The translations under genes were made by a program, and so were the position numbers. Below the pieces are notes generated by a model, which was not told the origin of the DNA, searched no databases, and saw only the letters and a list, made by a program, of their open reading frames with translations. Shown piece by piece: positions 18,153 through 27,440 of a stretch of 64,000 nucleotides of DNA. Origin of the DNA: Microcoleus sp. bin38.metabat.b11b12b14.051. Its GTDB lineage: Bacteria; Cyanobacteriota; Cyanobacteriia; Cyanobacteriales; Microcoleaceae. Location of the stretch: positions 161,471 through 225,470 of the forward strand of contig NZ_JAAFKD010000009.1 in NCBI RefSeq assembly GCF_013299165.1, in the 5' to 3' direction. The first letter of the stretch is position 1; every line of letters begins with the position of its first letter.

Positions 18153-18660
18153 CGTTCGTAGTGCGGACTTAAGTCCGCATTCAAGAAGGACTAAAGTCCT
18201 CACTACGAACCTAAATCAAGGTTTGTAGTGCGGACTTAAGTCCGCATTCAAGAAGGACTAAAGTCCTCACTACGAACCTAAATTCAAGGTTTGTAGTGCG
18301 GACTTAAGTCCGCATTCAAGAAGGACTAAAGTCCTCACTACGAACCTAAATCAAGGTTTGTAGTGCGGACTTAAGTCCGCATTCAAGAAGGACTAAAGTC
18401 CTCACTACGAACCTAAATTCAAGGTTTGTAGTGCGGACTTAAGTCCGCATTCAAGAAGGACTAAAGTCCTCACTACGAACCTAAATCAAGGTTTGTAGTG
18501 CGGACTTAAGTCCGCATTCAAGAAGGACTAAAGTCCTCACTACGAACCTAAATTCAAGGTTCGTAGTGCGGACTTAAGTCCGCATTCAAGAAGGACTAAA
18601 GTCCTCACTACGAACCTAAATTCAAGGTTCGTAGTGCGGACTTCAGTCCGCAAAACTCCG
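18153..18660. repeat. 67/68-bp tandem hairpin repeat, seven full units plus a partial eighth
   Basis: GTAGTGCGGACTT starts at 18158, 18225, 18293, 18360, 18428, 18495, 18563 and 18631, giving periods 67, 68, 67, 68, 67, 68, 68. The 1-bp difference is AAATCAAGG versus AAATTCAAGG between units, so the real unit over most of the array is a 135-bp dimer. Each unit contains CGTAGTGCGGAC...GTCCGC and GGACTAAAGTCC...CACTACGAA, which can fold into one long hairpin. Confidence 0.95.
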
Positions 18661-18813
18661 AAATAACATTAATAAATTATCTCTTCTTCCCCTCTTCCTC
18701 CGCGCCCTCTGCGCCCTCTGCGGTTAATCAATCTTATCCTAAAAAAAATCATCAAATCATGCTACACTTATTGTACAATAAACCTCAAACAAATTAATCC
18801 AAGGCTCAAAACC
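18661..18813. other. Spacer DNA with CTCTGCGCCCTCTGCGG repeat word
   Basis: Contains CGCGCCCTCTGCGCCCTCTGC, a word family that recurs near 56850 and 60160 and in inverted form near 52170. An AT-rich segment then leads into the YciI-like gene. Confidence 0.5.
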
Positions 18814-19083
18814 GTGACCAAATATGTAATGTGGGGAAATTACTGCCAAGACGTTCTCGAAAAACGCGCACCATTTCGAGACGCACACCTGGCCGGACTT
18901 GCCAAACAAAAAGAATCAGGAGTATTAATTACCATCGGCCCAACCAAAGACTTAACCAAAGTTTTTGCAATCTACGAAGCCGCAGACGAAACCCAAGTGC
19001 GAGAATTAGTTGAAACCGATCCCTATTGGGTAAATCAGATTTGGACAGAATACGACATTAAAGAATGGATTCAAGCATTTTAA
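18814..19083 (+). CDS. YciI-like (YCII domain) protein
   Basis: An 89-aa single-domain protein. FRDAHLAGLAKQKESGVLITIGPTKD matches the YCII fold (R-x-x-H-x-x-x-L near the middle, a G-x-L-x-x-x-G-P strand), and the C-terminal ETDPYWVNQIWTEYDIKEW matches the family ending. YCII proteins are ferredoxin-like dimers with a conserved His/Asp pair and usually unknown substrates. It ends 13 bp before the GTG of the large gene that follows, on the same strand, so co-transcription is possible, but its even codon use and common family suggest a host gene rather than part of the neighbouring system. Confidence 0.85.
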   Translation: MTKYVMWGNYCQDVLEKRAPFRDAHLAGLAKQKESGVLITIGPTKDLTKVFAIYEAADETQVRELVETDPYWVNQIWTEYDIKEWIQAF

Positions 19084-19096
19084 GGGAGTTAACAGG

Positions 19097-22000
19097 GTGA
19101 ACATCTTAAGATTGGACGACAGCGATTTAGTTCCAGTAGACTATGGCGATTTGCTGGACAAGATTTTAGAAACTTTGCAGACTCAAAACCCGTTTAGCGT
19201 ATCCGGTGACAACCGTCGCTTGTTAATTGATATTGACACCATTGCTGCGGATGTTGCGAAAAAGCAAGTGCGGCCACCCTTGGGATCTTTAGAACGTCAA
19301 GCAGATGCTGCTACCGTTAACTTTCCCCCGGAAGTTGAAGAGAATTTCGGCAGTCAAGTCAGGCAGATTAGAGAGTGTTTGCGACAACAATTAGAATCTA
19401 AACTGCCACAAAATACTTCGATTGAAAGGTTTGTCGCTAATTTGATTAGTCCCTTAAACTCACCATCTTTTCGGGGAAACGGACAACAGTTAGGATTCAA
19501 ATACGATTTTAGCACTCGCCACCCTTCTTTACAAAAAGAAAAGCTAACTTTACAAAGCCTGGGTTCTGGTAGCCATGCAGCTTTAAAACTGCATAAATTG
19601 ACGATTACTGTCCGCAATACTGATATTTTTGAGCAAGAACTAAAGCATGGCATAGAAAACTATATTAATGAAAATGCCGAGACTAACGACGATAAACAAG
19701 AACTCAACCATCGTCTTGATGAGATGGTTAAAAATCCCGACTCTGATTTTCACAAATTGATTCGACTCGTAGACAAAGAAACTCTAGGAAAAATCAACAA
19801 AGAAGCTAAAATCACTTATTTAGAGTATCTGCTAGAACACATTCGCGCTAGCAGCACAGACACTGTAGGCATCATTTATTTACAAGACTTGATTCGCCGC
19901 CTCAGATTAATCGAAGATTACATCAACGATCCCAATAAATCTGAGGGTGACTACGAAGTTAATTATGCTGGGATTAGAGTTAATTATAGAGAAATCTTTG
20001 CCAGGGCCGAAGTGCTAGATGCACTACCAATTATTCCCATTGTCGAAGGTTACTTGGGAGAAAGTACAGACACTTCTTGTAATGAGCGCAAGTTTATCTT
20101 TGGCCTCAAAATCAAATTTAACAACTCGGTTCAAGCGCGCGGTGGAAAAGAAGTATTTGAATATTATCTAAATCTGCTAAATCCAGATAGTGAAGAACAT
20201 CAAGCAGAATTTGCGGAGGATTCTAATTCCGAAACATTCGTCCGCAAGTTGTTCAAAATAGTATTATTATATCACTTTGCGTTTGCATCTACCCACACTC
20301 CAGGAACTGAAGATTATAATCCTGAATTAGAACTCGAATTTAATCCGGTTCCCAGTTTTGAGCAATTAATCAAAAATGTATTGAGTCGTGACAATGACGA
20401 AATCAAAAAACGACTTTTCCGAAACTTTCTGACTAGATTTAATGAAATCAATGTTAAACACAAAATTACGCATCTGAGAAGAATGGTTAGAGGCTTTCTG
20501 GAAAGGCAGACAATTTTGCCAAAGCGCACAGAAACGCGACACGTTAACCTCAAACTAGGTTTGGTAGAAGATATTGACAATATTTTGGATAATGGTAAAT
20601 TTTTCAATGAGATTATGCAGCGAAATTACAAGCAAACGCTTCATTATATTACCGTCAAAGAACCTAGTGTCGATGAAAAATCTATTTGTCAGCTACCAGT
20701 CAATATCACCATCGAAGATGTCCGCTATTTCCCGACTGATGAACGCCAAAATTTTAGCATGGAGTACAATATCAAAGACGTTGATATTTTGCCTATAGCT
20801 TCGATTCCCGAAAGTCGGATGAGTGTATATAACGATTTTTTGAAGCAGTATAAGTTGCTGTTGTTCCGGTACAACAACCGACGACTAGACAGCGGTGATA
20901 AAGGTTTACAACCTGCGGCGACTTTTGTATATAAATTTACGATGGTGCTGCTGTCTTATATCTGTCTGAGAATATTGCTCGAAAATACTGCGGATAACTT
21001 GTTTATTCCGATGGTGAGACTTCACGAAGGTGACGAAAAACACCCTTCGCCGTCAGAAAAGTTTATGGCTAACCTTTCCAAAACATTGTCTCATGTTTTG
21101 AGTGAAAAACAACGCTCAACTTCCCAAGGGTTTCGGATCAAAAAAACGCCAAAAAGTTACACGATTCGTAACGGTTTGAGTTCCATGTATTCCATTCTTC
21201 CTAAAAAGTTTCGCTTCGACGACAATGTACAGCTATCTCCCGAATTAGACAAGTTAGCAATTATTGTCGTTTCCAGCCGAGATAGTGATGCGAAAATAAG
21301 CAATCAAAACCGCTTCCAAAGACAAGCCAGTTTAATCGGAGAAGTTGTCGGAATCACTCGCCTAGACGACAGCACAATTCAAGTCGAAATGCTGAAAACT
21401 TTTTCGGAAAATTACAATGTCAGCCGTCTTTATTCTGAGCCATTAATCCTTGAAGATGTAATGAGTCAGCTTTATCAGCAAGGATATCGGAATTTTGCGT
21501 ATATCTCCCAAGCGCCTTACATGAGTAGGCTGCATATTACCAAGACAGATGAAGATGAGGAGCTATCTTTCATGTCCAAAAAACTGCTCCGAACTTTGAA
21601 AGGAGAGCGGCGAGATATCAAAATCTATCCGATATTCTTTGATAAATACTATGTACGCAGTTTCCTCGGTGATCAGGGAAAATCCTTTTATATTCAGGAT
21701 GCAATGGAGCTGGAAAGCTTGTTTGCAGATACCAGTCAGCAAGCTGTGATGTTTTTCAACTTATTTAACGGCATAAAAGTCAAGGAGGAAAAGAATTTTT
21801 ATAACGGCGTGATTTCCTACTCAACGCTATTGCATATATACGAAGGCATTCTGGATGACCAAGATATTCACCAAGGCTTAATTTATGATGGTGCAATTAA
21901 AGATACTATACTGCACTATTTAACAATATTTCACTTTTCTCGCTATGAATCTGCTTACAAGATTAGTTTGAAACTTGACCCCTACGAGCGGATTATTGGC

Positions 22001-22132
22001 GATGAATCAGTTGGTGCTTTATCTGTGTTTAGTCATTGTGGTGGTAGGGCGGATTTTAATTCCCTGGCATTTTTGAACAAGGTAAGAGAAGTATTGAATG
22101 TCGGTGATGGAGGTACAAATCATGATTGGTGA
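19097..22132 (+). CDS. Large protein of unrecognised family, first gene of a two-gene candidate defence system
   Basis: A 1011-aa protein starting with GTG at 19097, preceded by AAGGGAG. I do not recognise the family. The protein is rich in Asn, Asp, Glu and Lys, has no signal peptide and no clear membrane segment. From about residue 718 the sequence alternates strands and helices: KLAIIVVSSRDSD, then SLIGEVVGITRLDDSTIQVEML, then a helix leading to GYRNFAYISQAPYMSRLHIT and RRDIKIYPIFFDKYYV. This recalls an RNase H/PIWI-type layout, but I cannot confirm catalytic residues. The C-terminus has a distinctive HCGGRADFNSLAFLNKV. Its stop overlaps the start of the next gene by 11 bp, so the two are translationally coupled. 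Base composition is visibly more AT-rich than pheT upstream, suggesting transfer. Confidence 0.75.
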   Translation: MNILRLDDSDLVPVDYGDLLDKILETLQTQNPFSVSGDNRRLLIDIDTIAADVAKKQVRPPLGSLERQADAATVNFPPEVEENFGSQVRQIRECLRQQLESKLPQNTSIERFVANLISPLNSPSFRGNGQQLGFKYDFSTRHPSLQKEKLTLQSLGSGSHAALKLHKLTITVRNTDIFEQELKHGIENYINENAETNDDKQELNHRLDEMVKNPDSDFHKLIRLVDKETLGKINKEAKITYLEYLLEHIRASSTDTVGIIYLQDLIRRLRLIEDYINDPNKSEGDYEVNYAGIRVNYREIFARAEVLDALPIIPIVEGYLGESTDTSCNERKFIFGLKIKFNNSVQARGGKEVFEYYLNLLNPDSEEHQAEFAEDSNSETFVRKLFKIVLLYHFAFASTHTPGTEDYNPELELEFNPVPSFEQLIKNVLSRDNDEIKKRLFRNFLTRFNEINVKHKITHLRRMVRGFLERQTILPKRTETRHVNLKLGLVEDIDNILDNGKFFNEIMQRNYKQTLHYITVKEPSVDEKSICQLPVNITIEDVRYFPTDERQNFSMEYNIKDVDILPIASIPESRMSVYNDFLKQYKLLLFRYNNRRLDSGDKGLQPAATFVYKFTMVLLSYICLRILLENTADNLFIPMVRLHEGDEKHPSPSEKFMANLSKTLSHVLSEKQRSTSQGFRIKKTPKSYTIRNGLSSMYSILPKKFRFDDNVQLSPELDKLAIIVVSSRDSDAKISNQNRFQRQASLIGEVVGITRLDDSTIQVEMLKTFSENYNVSRLYSEPLILEDVMSQLYQQGYRNFAYISQAPYMSRLHITKTDEDEELSFMSKKLLRTLKGERRDIKIYPIFFDKYYVRSFLGDQGKSFYIQDAMELESLFADTSQQAVMFFNLFNGIKVKEEKNFYNGVISYSTLLHIYEGILDDQDIHQGLIYDGAIKDTILHYLTIFHFSRYESAYKISLKLDPYERIIGDESVGALSVFSHCGGRADFNSLAFLNKVREVLNVGDGGTNHDW

Positions 22133-25100
22133 AGATTTTGGACGGCTGTTTGAGGTGGGATTCAATGTTGGCATTCTGGCGTATATTCAGCGCGAAAATA
22201 TATCCCACAGTTTCGGTGATTCCTATCGTCTAGATTTGCAGCAACTCCAATTACCAAAGATGATGGCGGAAATTACCAGGGAAGCTAATTTGCTGGGTAG
22301 TTTGGATGCTAAAATTGTGGAAAAATGGAGCCTATTTTTTATTCAAAAAGGCTTTCTCGGTGGGTTAAATTTTTTCCGGGAGTACATCAAATCTACTGGG
22401 TGGACTTTAAACACATCGCAAATCTTGTACTTTCAGTGTAGTCTTAATTGCGCTAACAGTATTAGAACTCAGAATGACGATAAGACAGAAGTTTTTAAAG
22501 CCTTTAAGAAGCTATTATCTCAGTTTAAAATGGTGAAACCGAATTTATCAGACGATGAGATTAACTCCTACATCCGTCGCTACAAGGAAAAAGGTGAGTT
22601 TTTGCAGGCTGATACGCTGATTTTGTTACAGAATGGTAGAGATTTTAGGATTCTGTGCGTTGATTTGTCGGTGTTTACTCCCCCGTTGGCTGCGGGAAAA
22701 GTCGAGAATCTCAACGAAATAGAGGTGATGCGGAAGTCTTTGCTCAGAGAAATTAGCTATTTGCGATCGAAAAGTGTTTTTTCTAATTTGCGAATTGATA
22801 CTAGCACATTAGGTGTTGATTTTTCGGAGGAGTTAAAACGCTATTTTACGGCTTTTAAGTATAAGGATAAGGAAAGCGCTAAGTTGATTCAGGCTGGTAG
22901 CTACGCTCACAGCTTCTACGGTTTTCTGCAAACAACTAAGATGATTGGTGATGATGCTGAGGTTTTGTTGAATGTTGTCGGTTATAGCGATCGCACAATC
23001 AACGCAATTTCCCTCCGCAGTGATAAGATTGATATCTTGGCGAATTGTGCCAAAATCTACCATCAGGAAGCGAAAGGTAAAGAGATTAACGCTGCTCGCG
23101 GCGAAGTTTTAGATGCGATTCAACTCAACGCGGCTCGCAGTTTTCAGAATGGCCAACAGTTTGTCAAGGATTTGTTAACTATTGGCAAAAGTTCTACGCC
23201 TGTGTGTCATCCAGAGCGGATTGATAACTTTGTCAATTCCATTGATATTATATCAGATAAACTGGCAGATGATTTACAAATTTCTCGCGGACTACATCTG
23301 AGAGATGCTCACGCCGAATTGATTGTGAAAGCACTGCAATCTCACGAAACTTACCTGTTTTTGACTGGAAATCCGGGAATTGGGAAAACAACTGCGATCG
23401 CAAATTTCCTCAAAAGCCATATTGACGATGGCTTTTTGTTCCTTTACGTCAGCCCCCGCAAGCAAGTAAACTTAGATATTATCGAGAAATTTCGAGATAA
23501 AAACACTGGTTTGTTGTGCGACAATAGATTATTTTGCGTTAACTCAAGTTCCGATATTATAGACGGAAATTATGGAAAATGTACAGTAAATTATGTTGCA
23601 AATAATCATCACGAAAATTTTCAACAAAAAAATGTCCAATTCATCAACGACGGTGCGGAAACACAGCGAAATAAATCTCAAAAGCCGCAACTTGAAAGGA
23701 AATCAGAAACAGTAATTAAGCCTAAAACTGGTAAAAAAGATGGAGTTTTAAGTAGTGTCTGCGATGCAATATATACTCGCATCAATTGCAAGACATCGAA
23801 CAATATCGTGGCTACCGTTTCTATTCAGTCTTTGAAGGTGACAGAAACAGGAAAAAATACCCTCCAGCATTTAGATAAAATATTTCAAGATGCTTACAAT
23901 AAGCGGGACAAAGGTGTCATCCCAGCTAGAATGCAGGAAATCTCCAGCCGCATCAAACACATTTTCATTATGATTGATGAAATTACGGGAGACGACGGCG
24001 GCGTTGACTTCTTACATGGAATTGGTAGGCTGCTTAACAAATATGAGTTGCACCACCCAAAACACGGTTTTAATACTAAAATTATTGTAGCCGATGCTTC
24101 GATTGTTGACCCGGATGTGATTACACAACACCTCGATGATACCTCGCCGGAACCGGATAAAATCTATTTCAAAAAGCTACCCAAAAAATCCGAGGAAATC
24201 CCACCACTACAGGTTACTCCTTTTGAATTCAAACGATTAGCTGCCAAAGTTATCAATACAAATTCTTATCCCGCTAGCAGTTTAGAGATAACTTATAAGG
24301 TATTTGTAGAAGCTGTAAAATTTACTGAAGATACTGCTTTAAATCCCAAGAATGATTTAGTTAAATCCGTACAGTCTCAAATGATTGAGGATATCAATCA
24401 GCGGTTAGGAATACCGGGAGTTGAACAAATTATCGTCTACATTCAGGATAAGCGAAGATTGGGAGAGTTGATTGAGAGAATCCAAAATGAGCGAGAATTT
24501 AAGCGCTATATCGATTACCTGGAAGTCCACGCGAATATCTCGGAAGAGGAAAAAGAACAGATACAAAAGTGCAAAAACAAAGTTAAGGTAATCTTCATGA
24601 CTGCATCGGGAAGCCGCGGCTTGTCTTTCCCGAAAACGAAGCATATTTTAGTAGATATTCCCCGCTTTCAGATTGAGAAAAATCTGATGGAGGTGATTCA
24701 AGTTATTTATCGGGGGCGCGGGGAAGATGAAGATGGTAATACGCTAGATGGTGAAGCTAAGGAGTTGGTTTTTTACTTGTCTGATACCGCAGTTTACTAT
24801 GCTGATGATGTGGAACTTTCGCTACAAGAAAGCAAGTTGAGTTTGTTGAATTTGCTGCTAATTCTGAAGACGGCGGTGATGACGCGGATTGTGGGATATG
24901 GATATTTGGGTAGGGAAAAGTTTTTGATGATTCCGATTGGTGGAAAGTCGGTTTCGGCTGTGGGCGATACTTTTAGCAGCAAGATTGCGGGTTTGATTAA
25001 AATATTGAAAAGCGAACACCGCCGCCACCGAGGAAATATGGCTCTAAAGGAGGTTTATGAGGGGCTGGAGGAGCTTTTGAGCCGTGCGGAGTTTGTTTTG

Positions 25101-25793
25101 CCAAAATCTGATGAGTCTCGTGAAAAGGGCAATTCTTATCTGGAAATGCGGGAAGATTTTAATCGCAAGTTTTTACAGATGTGCAGTCCTCTTGATGGTT
25201 TACTGGGTTATGGTAATCTAGAGATGGGTCATGTTTGTGGCGGTTTGTTGATAGTGCCTTTGGCTGCTCAAAGCTTGGATGAAAACTATCAAATGCGCTT
25301 GAATAATGAAATTAAGAACTGTTTAGATAATCAGTTGCTGGAAAATATGTATCGGATTAGAGATAGTAAATCTTCTCCTGAGAATGTAAAATCTGCTATT
25401 AGGGGTGGTGCGATCGAGCTTTTGCAGTTTCTCAACGGCGATTTGGAGAAAACTCAGTATTTCCAGCAGCAGAGTCAGCAGTTCGATCGCTATTATGCTA
25501 TACCTTTGTTTGCTTTTGTCAGCGGGGAGGAGATGCAGGAGTATTTTGCACAGACGAAGCTGGAGGAACCGGAAGACAGGCTGTTTCGGGATATTCTGTC
25601 GGCGTATGTGCGATCGACCTATCCTATAGACAGTGTAATGCCGATCGGGCATAAGTACCACGAATTCCCGTTTATCGTGTTTAGAAGCTACAGTTTAGAG
25701 CAAAGTCGGGAAAAGATGTTTACAGATAAGTACCTGTTGAGTTCTAATGAGTTGAACGTACTCAATTTGATTTTGTCTAAAAAGAGTCAATAA
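22122..25793 (+). CDS. P-loop/SF2-helicase-like protein, second gene of the two-gene candidate defence system
   Basis: 1223 aa if started at ATG 22122, which has GGAGGT eight bases upstream; an in-frame ATG at 22098 lacks such a site. Walker A is GNPGIGKTT (residues 416-424). A Walker B-like IFIMIDEITGD has its Asp at about 619. A motif V-like FMTASGSRGLSFP and a motif VI-like QVIYRGRG (860-867) point to superfamily 2 helicase or translocase architecture. A charged, low-complexity insert of roughly 90 residues lies between Walker A and B. Near residues 164-183 ADTLILLQNGRDFRILCVDLS could be a degenerate PD-(D/E)xK nuclease core, with Ser where Lys is expected; this is speculative. It overlaps the preceding gene and is followed 114 bp later by a toxin-antitoxin pair. 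Likely role: NTP-driven partner of the 1011-aa protein in defence. Confidence 0.75.
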   Translation: MIGEDFGRLFEVGFNVGILAYIQRENISHSFGDSYRLDLQQLQLPKMMAEITREANLLGSLDAKIVEKWSLFFIQKGFLGGLNFFREYIKSTGWTLNTSQILYFQCSLNCANSIRTQNDDKTEVFKAFKKLLSQFKMVKPNLSDDEINSYIRRYKEKGEFLQADTLILLQNGRDFRILCVDLSVFTPPLAAGKVENLNEIEVMRKSLLREISYLRSKSVFSNLRIDTSTLGVDFSEELKRYFTAFKYKDKESAKLIQAGSYAHSFYGFLQTTKMIGDDAEVLLNVVGYSDRTINAISLRSDKIDILANCAKIYHQEAKGKEINAARGEVLDAIQLNAARSFQNGQQFVKDLLTIGKSSTPVCHPERIDNFVNSIDIISDKLADDLQISRGLHLRDAHAELIVKALQSHETYLFLTGNPGIGKTTAIANFLKSHIDDGFLFLYVSPRKQVNLDIIEKFRDKNTGLLCDNRLFCVNSSSDIIDGNYGKCTVNYVANNHHENFQQKNVQFINDGAETQRNKSQKPQLERKSETVIKPKTGKKDGVLSSVCDAIYTRINCKTSNNIVATVSIQSLKVTETGKNTLQHLDKIFQDAYNKRDKGVIPARMQEISSRIKHIFIMIDEITGDDGGVDFLHGIGRLLNKYELHHPKHGFNTKIIVADASIVDPDVITQHLDDTSPEPDKIYFKKLPKKSEEIPPLQVTPFEFKRLAAKVINTNSYPASSLEITYKVFVEAVKFTEDTALNPKNDLVKSVQSQMIEDINQRLGIPGVEQIIVYIQDKRRLGELIERIQNEREFKRYIDYLEVHANISEEEKEQIQKCKNKVKVIFMTASGSRGLSFPKTKHILVDIPRFQIEKNLMEVIQVIYRGRGEDEDGNTLDGEAKELVFYLSDTAVYYADDVELSLQESKLSLLNLLLILKTAVMTRIVGYGYLGREKFLMIPIGGKSVSAVGDTFSSKIAGLIKILKSEHRRHRGNMALKEVYEGLEELLSRAEFVLPKSDESREKGNSYLEMREDFNRKFLQMCSPLDGLLGYGNLEMGHVCGGLLIVPLAAQSLDENYQMRLNNEIKNCLDNQLLENMYRIRDSKSSPENVKSAIRGGAIELLQFLNGDLEKTQYFQQQSQQFDRYYAIPLFAFVSGEEMQEYFAQTKLEEPEDRLFRDILSAYVRSTYPIDSVMPIGHKYHEFPFIVFRSYSLEQSREKMFTDKYLLSSNELNVLNLILSKKSQ

Positions 25794-25907
25794 TCTGGTG
25801 TTGTTAATGACAAAAGTCAATGTATCATAGTCTGTAATACTCGTTGATAAAAACAAGATTTCCCAAATACCTGTAAAATGGACAATAAAGGATTATAAAA
25901 CTGAATC

Positions 25908-26129
25908 ATGCCAACTACAATTCAAGAAATCTATACTCAATTCATCAGCCTTTTATCGCCATCCGATCGATTGCGATTGGCCACATTAATTCTCAATAAT
26001 CTGGTACAATCTAATACAGATGTTGTTGACGAAAGCGATACCTGGACAGAACAAGATCAACTCGACTTAGCTATTTTTTCCACACAATATGCTGCAACTG
26101 CTTATCCCGATAGTCAGGAGATGGATTAG
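25908..26129 (+). CDS. Putative antitoxin of a MazF/PemK-type pair
   Basis: A 73-aa protein, MPTTIQEIYTQFISLLSPSD and then RLRLATLILNNLV, followed by an acidic tail (VVDESDTWTEQDQLDLAIF). I recognise the LSPSDRLRLATLILN.L helix as typical of small cyanobacterial antitoxins sited before PemK-like toxins. The acidic C-terminal half probably wraps the toxin. Its TAG stop overlaps the toxin's GTG start by one base, the usual coupled arrangement. No HTH is evident, so autoregulation by DNA binding is uncertain. Confidence 0.7.
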   Translation: MPTTIQEIYTQFISLLSPSDRLRLATLILNNLVQSNTDVVDESDTWTEQDQLDLAIFSTQYAATAYPDSQEMD

Positions 26130-26458
26130 TGAGCTTTAATCCCGGTGACATTATAACAGTTGATTTCCCTGGCGTTACGGGCATTAAGCGTCGCCCTGCT
26201 GTTGTTTTGTCCTCAGCAACTTACCATGCAAATCGCCCTGATGTCATAGTTGGGTTGATTACAACTCAGACAACAATGCTAGGTATAACCGATTACGTGC
26301 TTCAAGACTGGGAAGCAGCCGGTTTACGGGCTGCATCTGTTTTTCGGAGTTTCATCGTAACATTGCCTCCTGCTGCTAACTTGGTTCGTATTGGGCAGCT
26401 ATCGGAACGAGATTGGCAAGGAGTTCGTGTTTGTGTCAAGCTAGCTATTGCCGAATAG
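26129..26458 (+). CDS. PemK/MazF-like toxin (endoribonuclease family)
   Basis: A 109-aa protein with the family start F-N-P-G-D-I-I-T-V-D-F-P-G (GDI-V-V-F), then KRRPAVVLSSATYH (the R-P-A-V-V-L-S strand) and VGLITTQ. The Arg of the RRPAVVL segment and the Thr or Ser of the third strand contribute to the RNA-cutting site in characterised MazF proteins; both are present. The start is a GTG overlapping the antitoxin stop. The pair lies between the large two-gene system and prxQ and may stabilise the island or act in abortive infection; that is inference. Confidence 0.82.
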   Translation: MSFNPGDIITVDFPGVTGIKRRPAVVLSSATYHANRPDVIVGLITTQTTMLGITDYVLQDWEAAGLRAASVFRSFIVTLPPAANLVRIGQLSERDWQGVRVCVKLAIAE

Positions 26459-26536
26459 GGAGTGTCTCAGCCAACTAAGCTTGACCAGTTTGGTGTAGAG
26501 TAATATGTATTAGATATTGTTCATCAAACCCAAAAT

Positions 26537-26995
26537 ATGGCTGTCAAATTAGGAGATACTGCACCGGATTTTACCTTAACGTCGCAAACTGGCACATCAG
26601 TTAGCCTCAAGAACTTTCGAGGTAAAAAAAATGTCATCGTCTACTTTTACCCCAAAGACGATACACCGGGATGCACGGCGGAAGCTTGCGCTTTTCGTGA
26701 TAGTTATGAGGTTTTCAAAGATGCTGGTGCAGAAGTAATTGGGATTAGCGATGATTCGCAGCAGTCTCACGAGAAATTTGCCTCGAAATATCAGTTACCT
26801 TTTACTTTGTTGAGCGATACGGGGAATAAAGTTCGGCAATTGTACGGGGTTCCGCCTACACTGTGGATTATGCCGGGTAGGGTGACTTATGTGATTGATA
26901 AACAAGGTGTTGTCAAGCATATTTTTGACTCAATGTTGGATTTTAAGGCTCACATTTCGGAAGCGCTGAAGACTTTGGAAGCTATCAAAAGCTAG
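26537..26995 (+). CDS. prxQ: Peroxiredoxin Q (BCP-type thiol peroxidase)
   Basis: A 152-aa thiol peroxidase that reduces H2O2 and organic peroxides using thioredoxin. The motif YPKDDTPGCTAEACAFRD gives the peroxidatic Cys46 and resolving Cys51, the C-x4-C arrangement of the Q subfamily. GISDDSQQSHEKFASKYQLPF and the C-terminal DSMLDFKAHISEAL are also typical. ATG at 26537. In cyanobacteria the family protects against photosynthetic oxidative stress. It is followed by an AGAAACCGGGTTT/AAACCCGGTTTCT inverted repeat. Confidence 0.95.
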   Translation: MAVKLGDTAPDFTLTSQTGTSVSLKNFRGKKNVIVYFYPKDDTPGCTAEACAFRDSYEVFKDAGAEVIGISDDSQQSHEKFASKYQLPFTLLSDTGNKVRQLYGVPPTLWIMPGRVTYVIDKQGVVKHIFDSMLDFKAHISEALKTLEAIKS

Positions 26996-27012
26996 ATTGC
27001 GCGTGGGTGGCC

Positions 27013-27079
27013 AGAAACCGGGTTTTTTTACGAGAATTATTCGCTGGAACCCGCAGATTTGCTAAAAAACCCGGTTTCT
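27013..27079. terminator. Inverted repeat downstream of prxQ
   Basis: AGAAACCGGGTTTTTT at 27013-27028 pairs perfectly with AAAAAACCCGGTTTCT at 27064-27079. This is the same word family as the 99-bp tandem array and the blocks beside cas2 and the CARF-HEPN gene. Its position 18 bp after prxQ suggests use as a terminator. Confidence 0.6.
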
Positions 27080-27181
27080 TTGTCTGGATTGTGCAAGTTG
27101 TGATATATTTTTGATGTCGTGTTGTGCGATCGAACTATTATCGATATTAGAGAATCTCATTTGTAGGGAAACGGCACTGCC

Positions 27182-27388
27182 TATTAGTGTCAACTTAAGG
27201 TTCATTTCACAGTCCGGCAAGGGTTGAAACCCCTGCCTCAAAGCGCAAGTCCTCTCAAAGAGGACTGATGATTTCTTGAGTCCTCTTTGAGAGGACTTTA
27301 GCTATTAGACAGGGGTTTCAACCCCTGGCGGACTCGTGGGACGACTAACAGACATGGGCGGGCTGACAGCTTAAGTTAACACTCCTTG
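27182..27388. mobile_element. MITE-like insertion inside another repeat, flanked by a 9-bp direct repeat
   Basis: The 207-bp segment interrupts a repeat whose intact copy lies at 27441-27497. GGCACTGCC occurs on both sides (27173-27181 and 27389-27397), consistent with a target duplication. Near the ends AGTGTCAACTTAAG and CTTAAGTTAACACT are inverted with one mismatch. Inside, GGGTTGAAACCCCTG / CAGGGGTTTCAACCC and CAAAGAGGACT / AGTCCTCTTTG are further inverted pairs. No coding capacity. Confidence 0.7.
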
Positions 27389-27440
27389 GGCACTGCCGTA
27401 TGCGATCGGTGCTCGTGCAAATGAAATATAATTTGATTGG

